DNA of 64,000 nucleotides from Desulfobulbus alkaliphilus (GTDB lineage: Bacteria > Desulfobacterota > Desulfobulbia > Desulfobulbales > Desulfobulbaceae): contig NZ_JAFFQC010000005.1 in assembly GCF_016918545.1 (NCBI RefSeq), forward strand, positions 1-64,000. Reading direction: 5' to 3'. The notes beneath the pieces were generated by a model. That model saw only the letters and a program-made list of their open reading frames with translations. It did no database searches and was not told the DNA's origin. This document shows positions 34,622-45,789 of the stretch, piece by piece. The first letter of the stretch is position 1. Each line of letters opens with the position of its first letter. The translations under genes and the position numbers were made by a program.

Positions 34622-35836
34622 TTAACGGCGCAGGGCTCTCAGTTCCTTTTGCGTAGCCATGCCGGTGACAGGAAGACCGGCCTGAGCCTGGAAAGCCCGC
34701 ATAGCCTGTTGCGATAGTGGTCCCAGGTCGCCGTCTATGGCTCCGGTGTAGAGGCCGCGGCGCTGCAGCAACTCCTGAACTTCTCTTTTTTCTTCGAAAG
34801 ACAGGGCACCCGGAGGGCGGGGCCAATCCTGGACCATGCCTGCTTTGCCCGCCAATTGATCGGCAAGCAGTCCCACAGCCAAGGCGTAAAAATCAGAGTT
34901 GTTGTACCGTTTGATCACAAAGAAGTTCCGCATCAAGAGAAATGCCGGTCCTTCGGCTCCAGCGAGCATCTTCAGTTCTGCCCGTGCCTCCGGATCGGGA
35001 TACCCCTTGCCATTGGGTCGGATAAAACCCAGCTGCCGCCACTGGGCCAGGGTTTTGGTCTCACCGTTGTATTGGAATCCGTTTGCTGGAGCTTTTGCTT
35101 CAAAGCCCCAGGGATGACCGCTGCGCCAGCCATTTTTCGCTAGAAGATTGGCAGCAGTGGCAAGAGCATCGGGGATGGAGTTCCAGATGTCACGACGACC
35201 GTTACCATCCATATCCACGGCATAGGCCAGGTAACTGGTGGGGATGAACTGGGTGTGGCCCATGGCACCGGCCCAGGAACCGTAGAGCTGCTCGGTCGTG
35301 ATATCCCCTGCCTGTAGGATCTGCAAGGCAGCGATAAGCTGGGTGCGGGCAAATCGGGCCCGGCGTTGATCCGCATAGGCCAGGGTCGCCAGGGCCTGAG
35401 GGACATAATGAAGCAGACCCGGTCTTTCAAGAACAGCACCATAAGCTGATTCCATCGACCAGATAGCCAGGAGCAGATAACGATCGATTCCAAATCGCTG
35501 TTCAACGGCGGCTAGCGTATCGGCATGTCGTTGGGCCATGACAGCCCCGGTCTGCACGCTGCGATCATTGACCCGGGTGTCAAGATAGTCCCAGATAGCT
35601 GTCGTGAACTCGGGTTGGAAGTTAGCCTTGCGGATGACATCGGGATCAGGCTGCTCGATACCCGCAAAGGCCTGGGCATAGGTCCGTGAATTGATGCCTT
35701 CACGCGCGGCTTCAGCGGAAAATTCAGTCAGCCAATGACGGAACCCCGGGTCGGCAATACCTGTGGACGAGAGGAACATGATGCACAGGACGAGAGTTTT
35801 AATAAAGATGCAGCACCGATGGAAACGAGAAAACAT
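34622..35836 (-). CDS. mltB: MltB-type lytic murein transglycosylase with peptidoglycan-binding domain
   Basis: This is a 404-residue exported peptidoglycan lyase. A signal peptide (IFIKTLVLCIMFLSSTGIA) is followed by the SLT-like catalytic domain with the active-site Glu in IWSMESAYGAV, the block WAGAMGHTQFIPTSYLAYAVD, and a C-terminal PG_binding_1 domain (VQELLQRRGLYTGAIDG). Length is normal for MltB with the extra domain. The start at 35836 has GAGG upstream; the open frame to 35947 lacks a signal sequence. Confidence 0.88.
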   Translation of the reverse strand: MFSRFHRCCIFIKTLVLCIMFLSSTGIADPGFRHWLTEFSAEAAREGINSRTYAQAFAGIEQPDPDVIRKANFQPEFTTAIWDYLDTRVNDRSVQTGAVMAQRHADTLAAVEQRFGIDRYLLLAIWSMESAYGAVLERPGLLHYVPQALATLAYADQRRARFARTQLIAALQILQAGDITTEQLYGSWAGAMGHTQFIPTSYLAYAVDMDGNGRRDIWNSIPDALATAANLLAKNGWRSGHPWGFEAKAPANGFQYNGETKTLAQWRQLGFIRPNGKGYPDPEARAELKMLAGAEGPAFLLMRNFFVIKRYNNSDFYALAVGLLADQLAGKAGMVQDWPRPPGALSFEEKREVQELLQRRGLYTGAIDGDLGPLSQQAMRAFQAQAGLPVTGMATQKELRALRR

Positions 35837-36033
35837 AAACAAAACCTCAGCAATAATAAGACGATGAAAGACGTGTATTTCCTGTTCGGATCGATACAGC
35901 CCAGTGGATGCAGGCCAGCGATTCCATGAACCGGTATCCGCAATCAACTCTCTTCGGATACGGCAACAGCATAGCTAATTACTGAACCAGGGCGGGTTCC
36001 TCAAGGGTACCGGCTGAATTGCTGTTGCCCCAA

Positions 36034-36774
36034 TCAGGTGATCCACTTTCGGTGGATGTTGCGGATACTGATAAAGAAGAGCAGGGCGCAGAAAATTGTC
36101 AGGATGAAAAAGTTGAGCGCCAAGGGCATCATATTGCCGCCATGCATGGCGCCATGCAGAATATCAGCCCCGTACGTCAGGGGCAGTACATACGCCAGAG
36201 GGCGGAGCAGCGTCGGCAGGGAGTCAATCGGAAAGAAGAGGCCGCAGAGGAATATCATTGGAAACCGGAAAAAATTAGAAAAGGTCTGGGCCTCGAAAAT
36301 TTCGCTCACTGACACTGCGATGAACAGTCCCAGAAAGGTTGAAGCCACGGCAATCAGCACAATGGCAGGGAAGACGGCTGTCCAGGCAACCTGGGAAAGA
36401 TCGGTGAGAAAGGATGCCAGAAAAATGGGGATCAGCGCATTGACCATGCCAAAGAGAATGGCGCCGCCGGTCTTGGCCAGCATGAGCATCTCCAGAGGAA
36501 TAGGTGCCAGAAGCAGTCGTTCGAAGGAGCGATTCTTTTTTTCAAAAGTCACGGTCACCGCCAGCATGGAGGTGGCGCCGAACAGGATGGATATGGCTAC
36601 GACACCGGGAAGCAAGGTTGAAATGCTGTCCATGCCGCTTCCGGACTTGATAAAGAACATACCTGTCCAGGCGACCGGGAAGAGCAGGCCCCAGCTGATG
36701 TTAGGCGGTTTAAGATAATAGGCCCGGAGATCTTTGAGCATGATATTCCATAGAGCAATTATCTGCCGCATCAC
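36034..36774 (-). CDS. ABC-2-type transporter permease
   Basis: This is a 246-residue inner-membrane protein with six helices (for example GVVAISILFGATSMLAVTV and IFLCGLFFPIDSLPTLLRPLAY, a typical ABC-2 block). It is one half of an exporter with the upstream ATPase, which it overlaps by 4 nt. The substrate is unknown; similar pairs export drugs, lipids or polysaccharides. Confidence 0.87.
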   Translation of the reverse strand: MMRQIIALWNIMLKDLRAYYLKPPNISWGLLFPVAWTGMFFIKSGSGMDSISTLLPGVVAISILFGATSMLAVTVTFEKKNRSFERLLLAPIPLEMLMLAKTGGAILFGMVNALIPIFLASFLTDLSQVAWTAVFPAIVLIAVASTFLGLFIAVSVSEIFEAQTFSNFFRFPMIFLCGLFFPIDSLPTLLRPLAYVLPLTYGADILHGAMHGGNMMPLALNFFILTIFCALLFFISIRNIHRKWIT

Positions 36775-37772
36775 TTGCCTCCTCTTTTACCGTTCTGCAT
36801 GCTGTCCGGCTCGATCCCGGTGATGCGGACAAAGACTTCTTCCAGTGATGGTTGTCCCCGACGGGCCTCGATGACCTCGATTCCATGTTCTTCGCAGAAG
36901 CGAACCAGAGGAGCGATGTTGATCGGCCCTTGAGCTTCGACTCGGATCTGTTCTTCGGAGCAGGCTGAAAAGGTCAGGTGGGAGAAGGCAGCGGCAAGTT
37001 TCCGGGGCAGTTCGGGTGCCGGCATTGCGATGGAAAGCAGGAGAACATGTTGCGTCCGGACCGGTTGGAGCAGGTTGGCAACCGTGTCGACCTCGATAAT
37101 TCGACCCTTGACAAGAAAGGCAATACGCTCACATAAACGTTCCGCTTCCTCGATGTAATGGGTAGTGAGAAAAATGGTCGTGCCGCTGCGATGCAGGTCG
37201 GCGATCAACTGTCGGATCCGGCGAGCACTGGCCACGTCAATACCGGTGGTTGGCTCGTCAAGAAAAAGCAGAGGAGGGGAATGGATAATTCCGGCGGCGA
37301 TGGTCAGTTTCCGTCGCATTCCTTTGGAGTATCCGCCAAACTTGCGCCGTGCCGCATCCTGGAGGCCAAAGATTTCCAGCAGTTCCTCGGCCCGGTCCCG
37401 ACGTTGCTGTTTGCGCAGGCCATACAGCGCGGCACAGAAACACAGGTTGTCGAACCCGGTGAGTTCCGGGTAAAGATTGCTTTCATCAGGAACAATGCCA
37501 ATCAGATCCTGGGCAGCCTTGGGAGATCGTGAACAGTCGCGACCGGCAATGCGAATGTGGCCGGCGTCGGGTCTGGTCAGACCGGTGAGCATATTGATGG
37601 TGGTGGTTTTTCCGGCGCCGTTGGGGCCGAGAAAACCAAATAATTCTCCCTGGCGAACATCAAAGGAAATGCGGTCCACGGCGGTGATGCCGTTAAATGC
37701 TTTGGTTAGTCCGTCAACAACGATCAGGGATTCCTGTTCATCGGACGGATCTTGGTGATTGTCTGGTGTCAT
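36771..37772 (-). CDS. ABC-2-type transporter ATPase
   Basis: This is a 333-residue CcmA/NodI-like ATPase. It has Walker A GPNGAGKTTT (about 51-60), signature YSKGMRRKLTIA and Walker B LLFLDEPTTGID. The C-terminal 100 residues form a regulatory tail ending in EVIEARRGQPSLEEVFVRITG. It is first in its operon. Confidence 0.88.
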   Translation of the reverse strand: MTPDNHQDPSDEQESLIVVDGLTKAFNGITAVDRISFDVRQGELFGFLGPNGAGKTTTINMLTGLTRPDAGHIRIAGRDCSRSPKAAQDLIGIVPDESNLYPELTGFDNLCFCAALYGLRKQQRRDRAEELLEIFGLQDAARRKFGGYSKGMRRKLTIAAGIIHSPPLLFLDEPTTGIDVASARRIRQLIADLHRSGTTIFLTTHYIEEAERLCERIAFLVKGRIIEVDTVANLLQPVRTQHVLLLSIAMPAPELPRKLAAAFSHLTFSACSEEQIRVEAQGPINIAPLVRFCEEHGIEVIEARRGQPSLEEVFVRITGIEPDSMQNGKRGGK

Positions 37773-37818
37773 GCTGGAGGACTATAATGGCGGCGGCTTT
37801 TTGACGGAGGTGAGTCGT

Positions 37819-38403
37819 TTATCGAGTCAGGTTGTTGCTAAAGGATTCCGGAAGAGGCCTGAAGTTTCTTTCCTTATCGTCGTAAACGAATTGGCGGATG
37901 AAATCCAGATACTCCCGCTTACCCGCGGTTCTTCTTCGCACAGAACGATACACGGTGCCAAGGGCCGTGGCGATATCCAGCCGGTCAAGGTCTGCCAGTT
38001 CCTCCCGGATAGCCTCGCCGATCAGGGTGAACCCCTTTTGCTCCCGCTCGGTTTGGCAGGTGACAGTCGTGTCGTTGAAAAAATAGGTGTTCAGCAGTAA
38101 TTCCAGGATGCTGGAGACCTGCCGGTCGGTGATCGTGCGATTTTCCTGTCGATCAAACCGACTCACCGCGGCTTCGATGGTTTCGGTTCGTCGCTGCCAC
38201 TGGAGCGATCGAGCCATTTCATCAAGGGGGACGCAAGGGACCTTGCCATAGTTGCGGATGAGCCCCTCTTTAGCCAGAAATGAGCAATCTCCGCATCGCT
38301 CCTTGGTCCGGGTATCGCCGCAGCAGCCACTGCAGATCAGACCTCCGGCAAACAAGCACTTTCTTTTTCCTTTTCTGCCGTGACACAGCAGGCATTTGCT
38401 CAT
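37819..38403 (-). CDS. Small protein with N-terminal Cys-rich zinc-binding-like motif
   Basis: This is a 194-residue protein. The first 42 residues contain nine cysteines in pairs (CLLCHGRKGKRKC, ICSGCC, CGDC), which suggests a treble-clef or ribbon metal site. The rest is helical (EEQKGFTL-like and LDRLDIATALGTVYRSVRRR) without a recognised family. It lies 46 nt upstream of the ABC exporter genes in the same direction and may share their transcript. Confidence 0.7.
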   Translation of the reverse strand: MSKCLLCHGRKGKRKCLFAGGLICSGCCGDTRTKERCGDCSFLAKEGLIRNYGKVPCVPLDEMARSLQWQRRTETIEAAVSRFDRQENRTITDRQVSSILELLLNTYFFNDTTVTCQTEREQKGFTLIGEAIREELADLDRLDIATALGTVYRSVRRRTAGKREYLDFIRQFVYDDKERNFRPLPESFSNNLTR

Positions 38404-38539
38404 GGGACGGGTTCCTTTTTCACTTGATGTGGATCAGGTCCGGTGGTACAGGCCTCCTTATGGGTACCGGGAAGGCGGTAGGCCGGTCTTGAGAAATGGT
38501 TAGGGTACTCATTCTCTACCACGAAGATGGAAACTTGAC

Positions 38540-38730
38540 AAGTCGGCAGCTTGTCTGTGACCGTTCGATTAATGAAGACTTTATCGGGCGGTTACGGGCA
38601 ATGAAGATGGCGTGCGGACGGATGCCCCGAAGGGCGGCTGGTGAAGTTATTATCAAGGACTTCGTTGAAATTATATATTGATTACAGTTAGATATTTCCA
38701 ATGCAAGAGTCCAGACGTCACGGATTCAGG
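38540..38730 (+). repeat. Dispersed element, copy H (left end lost)
   Basis: The core, the hairpin CCGTTCGATTAATG...CTTTATCGGGCGG and the right end GTCACGGATTCAGG (ending 38730) are well conserved. The left terminal repeat is not recognisable. The right end is 57 nt upstream of the CNNM-type gene. Confidence 0.8.
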
Positions 38731-38786
38731 TAATCTGTAACCAGTTCTCATCTCAATGATGAGGTTCGTTGTGGAGGGTTGAAAAT

Positions 38787-39803
38787 ATGGTATTCCTTTT
38801 CTGGTGCGGAATTTTTTTGTGCCTGTCACAGTCAGCCATTCTTTCCGGAATGAACCTCGGTCTTTTTTCGCTCAGCCGGATGGAGCTTAATGTCGCGGCC
38901 AGAAAAGGTGATCCGCGCGCCAAGCGGATCCTGTCGGTCCGTAAGGATGCCAATTTTGCCCTGGTCACTATCTTATGGGGCAATGTCGGCGTTAATGTGC
39001 TTCTGGCTTTGCTCTCGGGTTCCGTACTCCACGGGGTGGCTGCCTTCTTGTTTTCGACCGTGATTATCACGGTGTTTGCCGAGATCATCCCTCAGGCCTA
39101 TTTCACCCGTCACGCCATGCGGTTGGCCTCTTTGCTGCTTCCTGTATTGCGTTGCTATCAGATCGTGCTGTACCCCGTGGCACGACCCACCGCCTGGCTG
39201 TTGGACCGCTGGTTAGGGGGCGAGGAGATGCGTTTTTTTCGGGAGCGGGATCTTCGTCGCTTGATTGAACTCCACCTTGAGGCCGCGGAAAGTGAGATCG
39301 ATCTGGTGGAGGGGCAGGGGGCACTCAATTTTCTGGAAATGGATGACGTGCCGCTGAACCGTGAAGGCGAGATCGTCGATGAGAACAGTATCATCCGACT
39401 TGAATTCAAGGGCGATCGTCCGGTCTTCCCCTGTATACAGCCCAGTGCCACCGACTCATTCCTCCAGACCGTCAATCGCTCCGGCAAGAGCTGGGTGGTG
39501 CTTGCCGATCTGGCCGGAGAACCTAAACTGGTCCTCAATGCTGCGGATTTCACCCGTGAAGCCATCTTTACCATTGATCATTTCAATCCCCATAGGCACT
39601 GTCACCGGCCCATCATCGTCCGTAAGGCGAACGTGAAGCTTGGGGAGGTTATCCCGTGTTTTCAGGTGCGACCAGGCAGAATAGGTGATGACATTATCGA
39701 GAAAGATGTCATTCTGCTCTGGGATGGTCAACCGCGGATTGTGACCGGGACAGATATCCTTGGCAGGCTGCTGCGCGGTATTGCCCGCCCGCCTGCTGCT
39801 TGA
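38787..39803 (+). CDS. CNNM/DUF21-domain membrane protein (CorB/CorC-like)
   Basis: This is a 338-residue protein. The N-terminal DUF21 membrane domain has about four helices (FLFWCGIFLCLSQSAILSG, GMNLGLFSLSRMEL, then two more, with IITVFAEIIPQAYFTRHA, the usual EI-P motif). A soluble region with CBS-like phrasing follows (PVFPCIQPSATDSFLQTV). The CorC_HlyC C-terminal domain is not obvious. The family handles Mg2+ or Co2+ homeostasis. Start at 38787 has GGAGG upstream. Confidence 0.78.
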   Translation: MVFLFWCGIFLCLSQSAILSGMNLGLFSLSRMELNVAARKGDPRAKRILSVRKDANFALVTILWGNVGVNVLLALLSGSVLHGVAAFLFSTVIITVFAEIIPQAYFTRHAMRLASLLLPVLRCYQIVLYPVARPTAWLLDRWLGGEEMRFFRERDLRRLIELHLEAAESEIDLVEGQGALNFLEMDDVPLNREGEIVDENSIIRLEFKGDRPVFPCIQPSATDSFLQTVNRSGKSWVVLADLAGEPKLVLNAADFTREAIFTIDHFNPHRHCHRPIIVRKANVKLGEVIPCFQVRPGRIGDDIIEKDVILLWDGQPRIVTGTDILGRLLRGIARPPAA

Positions 39804-39830
39804 CAGGATACAATGACCATGTTTTCCGGG

Positions 39831-39870
39831 GATTGATAAACAGGTTCCCTCTGAGATTTGCTTATCAATC
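39831..39870. repeat. 9-bp inverted repeat
   Basis: GATTGATAA and TTATCAATC are separated by 22 nt, just after the CNNM-type gene. No T-run follows, so it is not a clear terminator. Confidence 0.45.
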
Positions 39871-39908
39871 TCTTGCCGATTCTGAGTAGTGAATTATATT
39901 CATTGTCA

Positions 39909-39945
39909 CCTGGAACCGTGAGCGTGTAGTCGTCACGGATTCAGG
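39909..39945 (+). repeat. Dispersed element, 37-bp mini-copy I
   Basis: Both ends are present (CCTGGAACCGTGA and TCACGGATTCAGG) with only 11 bp between them. It is an internally deleted copy. Confidence 0.8.
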
Positions 39946-40111
39946 GTTCCGTAATCAAAGCAAGGCTGAACCGTTACGAATCACCGGAAATGTGGTGCAG
40001 TTATCCAACCCTTGCTTTTCCCAGTCCACCAAACTCTTGGTCCGTCGCTTCATCAAGGATTAGGACCATCGAACGACCTGGCGCGAATGCTCCTTTCATC
40101 CTCATGCAGAG

Positions 40112-42820
40112 ATGCCCATGAAAAACAACAGCAAAACCCTGTTCCATGTTGATACTCCTTACGCTCTCGAAGCCGATGAGGTTGTCCGGCGCCTGGAGAG
40201 TCGCTCTTCCGGTCTGCACACTGAAGAAGCGAAGGAACGGCTGGCCGCCATTGGTCCCAATCGATTGCCGACTGCGCCCAAGGAGGGTTTGTTGAAACGG
40301 TTCTTCAAACATTTCAATGAACTGCTCATTTATATTCTTCTGGTGGCGGCGGTCGTTACCGCCCTCCTTGGGTACTGGATTGATACCGGCGTTATCCTGG
40401 CCGTGGTGGTGATCAACGCTGTAATCGGATTCATCCAGGAAGGGAAGGCCGAACAGGCCCTGGAGAGCATTCGCAAAATGCTCTCTCTTCATGCCCAGGT
40501 ACGTCGGGATGGCCAATGGCTTGATGTTGAGGCCGACCAGTTGGTTCCCGGTGATGTGGTTCGCCTCCGTTCCGGCGACAGAGTGCCCGCCGATATTCGT
40601 CTGGTTGAAACCATCAATCTGCGTATCGAAGAATCGGCATTGACCGGAGAGTCGGTTGCCAGCGATAAACAAACAGCTTCTGTTGCCGCTGATGCCGGTA
40701 TCGGCGATCGCCACGGCATGGCCTATTCTGGGACCATGGTCAGTGTCGGCCGTGGTATAGGTGTGGTCACTGCAACTGGTGTCGCCACTGAGTTGGGTCG
40801 AATCAATACCATGATTTCCGAAGTGGAGACCCTGGCCACGCCCCTGACCCGGCAGATGAACAGTTTTGGCCGTATTCTTGCCGTGGTGATTGTCAGCATG
40901 GCGGTGCTGCTTTTTCTGATTGGCCGTCTGCTCCATGGTTTTGCCTACGATGAAGTGTTTCTCGCTGCCATCGGCTTTGCTGTTGCCGCCATCCCCGAAG
41001 GCTTGCCGGCCATTCTCACCATCACCCTGGCTCTTGGGGTGCAGAGAATGGCGCAGCGGAATGCTATTACCCGTAAACTCAAGGCCATTGAAACCCTGGG
41101 TTCGGTCACGGTGATTTGTTCGGACAAGACCGGGACCCTGACCAAAAATGAAATGACCGTTCGCGACGTTGTCACCCGTTCCGGTTGCTACGATATTAAA
41201 GGGGCCGGCTATGCCCCGGAAGGCGAGATGATCCGCGAAGGTGAAGCGGCATCCCTTGAGAAACATCCTGATCTGCGGGCGCTGGTTGAGGTTGTTGCGG
41301 TGTGCAACGATGCAGAAATAGTCGAGGAGAATGGCCACTGGCGGGTCCTGGGGGAACCGACCGAGGGGGCCTTGCGTACCCTGGCACGAAAAGCGGGTTT
41401 CGAGCACGAAGCCTATGACCAACTGGCCGAGATTCCCTTCGAGTCGGAAAACAAATTCATGGCCACGCTCAATCGCGATCCCGAAGGCGAGGTGCGTATC
41501 CTGTTGAAAGGAGCGCCAGACCGCCTGTTGGACCGCTGTCAGAAGCAACTGGCCACCGACGGCAGCACGGAGGCCCTCCAGCGTTCTTTCTGGGAAGAGG
41601 AGGTCAAAAAACTCAGCAGCCAAGGCCTGCGGGTTCTTGCCGCAGCCTCCCGCGACGTGTGGACGGATATGAAGGATCTCAATCCGGAGGACCTTGAAGA
41701 GGGGATGGTTTTTATCGGTCTGGTTGGGATTTTGGATCCACCACGGCCGGAAGCCATCGATGCGATCCGGAGTTGTCGTCGGGCAGGTATCCGTGTCAAG
41801 ATGATCACCGGCGACCATGCTGGCACGGCAATAGCCATTTGTCGGGAAATGGACCTGTCTGAAGCCGTACATGCCATTTCGGGAAAGGAACTGGAAGCCG
41901 CCTCGGATGAGGAACTGCGGCATCTGGTCCAGGAAAACGACATTTTTGCCCGTACCAGCCCTGAACATAAATTACGATTGGTGAAGGCACTGCAGGCCAA
42001 TGGCGAGGTTGTGGCCATGACTGGGGACGGCGTCAACGACGCCCCGGCCCTCAAACGTGCTGACGTGGGAGTGGCCATGGGTATCAAAGGCACGGAAGCA
42101 ACCAAGGAAGCGGCTGAAATCGTCCTGGCAGACGATAATTTCATCTCCATCGAGCACGCCGTGAAAGAGGGTCGGACCATCTATGACAACCTGCGCAAGG
42201 CCATCATGTTCATTTTGCCGACCAATGGCGCTCAGGGGCTGGTCATTCTCGCGGCCGTGGTTTTTGGCATGGTGCTGCCGCTGACACCGGTGCAGATTCT
42301 GTGGGTGAACATGGTCGTGGCAGTTACCCTGGCTCTGGCCCTGGCCTTTGAGCCGGCAGAGCCCGCTGTAATGACCAGACCGCCGCGTCGTCCGGATGCT
42401 CCGATTCTGGGTGCCATCTTTTTATGGCGGATTTTTTTTGTCTCGGTTCTCATCGGTGGGGCAACTATTTTTGTTTTCCTGGTCGAAAGAAGGCTCGACA
42501 TGCCCTTGGATCAGGCGCGCACGCTGGCGGTAAACACCCTTGTTTTTGGCCAGATTTTCTATCTTTTCAATAGTCGCTTCCTGTATGAATCCAGCATGCA
42601 CCTCCGGCAACTGTTCACCAATGGTATAGCCTGGTTGGCGGTGGCTATATTGATAGTGCTCCAATTGGCTTTTGTCTATGCGCCATTCATGCAGCACTGG
42701 TTTGGGACTGCCAGTCTTGAGTTGATCCATTGGCTGATCCCTGTGGCGATCGGCCTGGCCGTCTTTTTCATTGTTGAGATCGAAAAATCGATTACCCTCC
42801 GTATGAGGAATAATAGGTAA
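40112..42820 (+). CDS. P2-type cation-transporting ATPase
   Basis: This is a 902-residue inner-membrane pump. It has an N-terminal cation-ATPase domain, the actuator motif SALTGESV, the membrane motif AAIPEGLPAIL, the phosphorylation site CSDKTGTLTKNE, the nucleotide-domain block LKGAPDRLL and the hinge TGDGVNDAPALKRADVGVAMG. These place it in the Ca2+/Na+,K+-like P2 group. The membrane-6 segment NMVVAVTLALALAFEPAE lacks the usual SERCA acidic set, so the transported ion is uncertain (Ca2+, Na+ or K+). Two ATGs (40112 and 40118) are close together and neither has a strong RBS. Confidence 0.87.
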   Translation: MPMKNNSKTLFHVDTPYALEADEVVRRLESRSSGLHTEEAKERLAAIGPNRLPTAPKEGLLKRFFKHFNELLIYILLVAAVVTALLGYWIDTGVILAVVVINAVIGFIQEGKAEQALESIRKMLSLHAQVRRDGQWLDVEADQLVPGDVVRLRSGDRVPADIRLVETINLRIEESALTGESVASDKQTASVAADAGIGDRHGMAYSGTMVSVGRGIGVVTATGVATELGRINTMISEVETLATPLTRQMNSFGRILAVVIVSMAVLLFLIGRLLHGFAYDEVFLAAIGFAVAAIPEGLPAILTITLALGVQRMAQRNAITRKLKAIETLGSVTVICSDKTGTLTKNEMTVRDVVTRSGCYDIKGAGYAPEGEMIREGEAASLEKHPDLRALVEVVAVCNDAEIVEENGHWRVLGEPTEGALRTLARKAGFEHEAYDQLAEIPFESENKFMATLNRDPEGEVRILLKGAPDRLLDRCQKQLATDGSTEALQRSFWEEEVKKLSSQGLRVLAAASRDVWTDMKDLNPEDLEEGMVFIGLVGILDPPRPEAIDAIRSCRRAGIRVKMITGDHAGTAIAICREMDLSEAVHAISGKELEAASDEELRHLVQENDIFARTSPEHKLRLVKALQANGEVVAMTGDGVNDAPALKRADVGVAMGIKGTEATKEAAEIVLADDNFISIEHAVKEGRTIYDNLRKAIMFILPTNGAQGLVILAAVVFGMVLPLTPVQILWVNMVVAVTLALALAFEPAEPAVMTRPPRRPDAPILGAIFLWRIFFVSVLIGGATIFVFLVERRLDMPLDQARTLAVNTLVFGQIFYLFNSRFLYESSMHLRQLFTNGIAWLAVAILIVLQLAFVYAPFMQHWFGTASLELIHWLIPVAIGLAVFFIVEIEKSITLRMRNNR

Positions 42821-42825
42821 TATAC

Positions 42826-42858
42826 CCTGAGTCCGTGACAGCTCGACTCACGGTACGG
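42826..42858 (-). repeat. Dispersed element, mini-copy J
   Basis: The right end in minus orientation (CCTGAGTCCGTGACAGCTCG on the + strand) is followed directly by ACTCACGG, which resembles the other end. It lies 6 nt after the P-type ATPase stop. Confidence 0.6.
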
Positions 42859-42859
42859 T

Positions 42860-42909
42860 AAAAAAAAACACCGGTTCAGCTACGCTTCATTCCTGCTGCT
42901 GAACCGGTG
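42860..42909 (-). terminator. Rho-independent terminator after katG
   Basis: On the minus strand CACCGGTTCAGC pairs perfectly with GCTGAACCGGTG (12 bp, 17-nt loop), and nine Ts follow. It lies 51 nt after the katG stop. Confidence 0.85.
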
Positions 42910-42960
42910 GTGTCCTTGCTGTTTTCCGGCTCGGTGGAGCCGGCAGGGATGTTTCTTTTC

Positions 42961-45789
<2,829 letters not shown>

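Noticed and set aside
40001-41968. 655-codon minus-strand frame opposite the P-type ATPase
   Set aside because: It lies wholly antisense to a gene with complete P-type motifs and has no recognisable family.
42926-42943. Second hairpin near katG (CCGGCTC/GAGCCGG) as a terminator
   Set aside because: No T-run follows on either strand; the hairpin at 42869-42909 is the better terminator.
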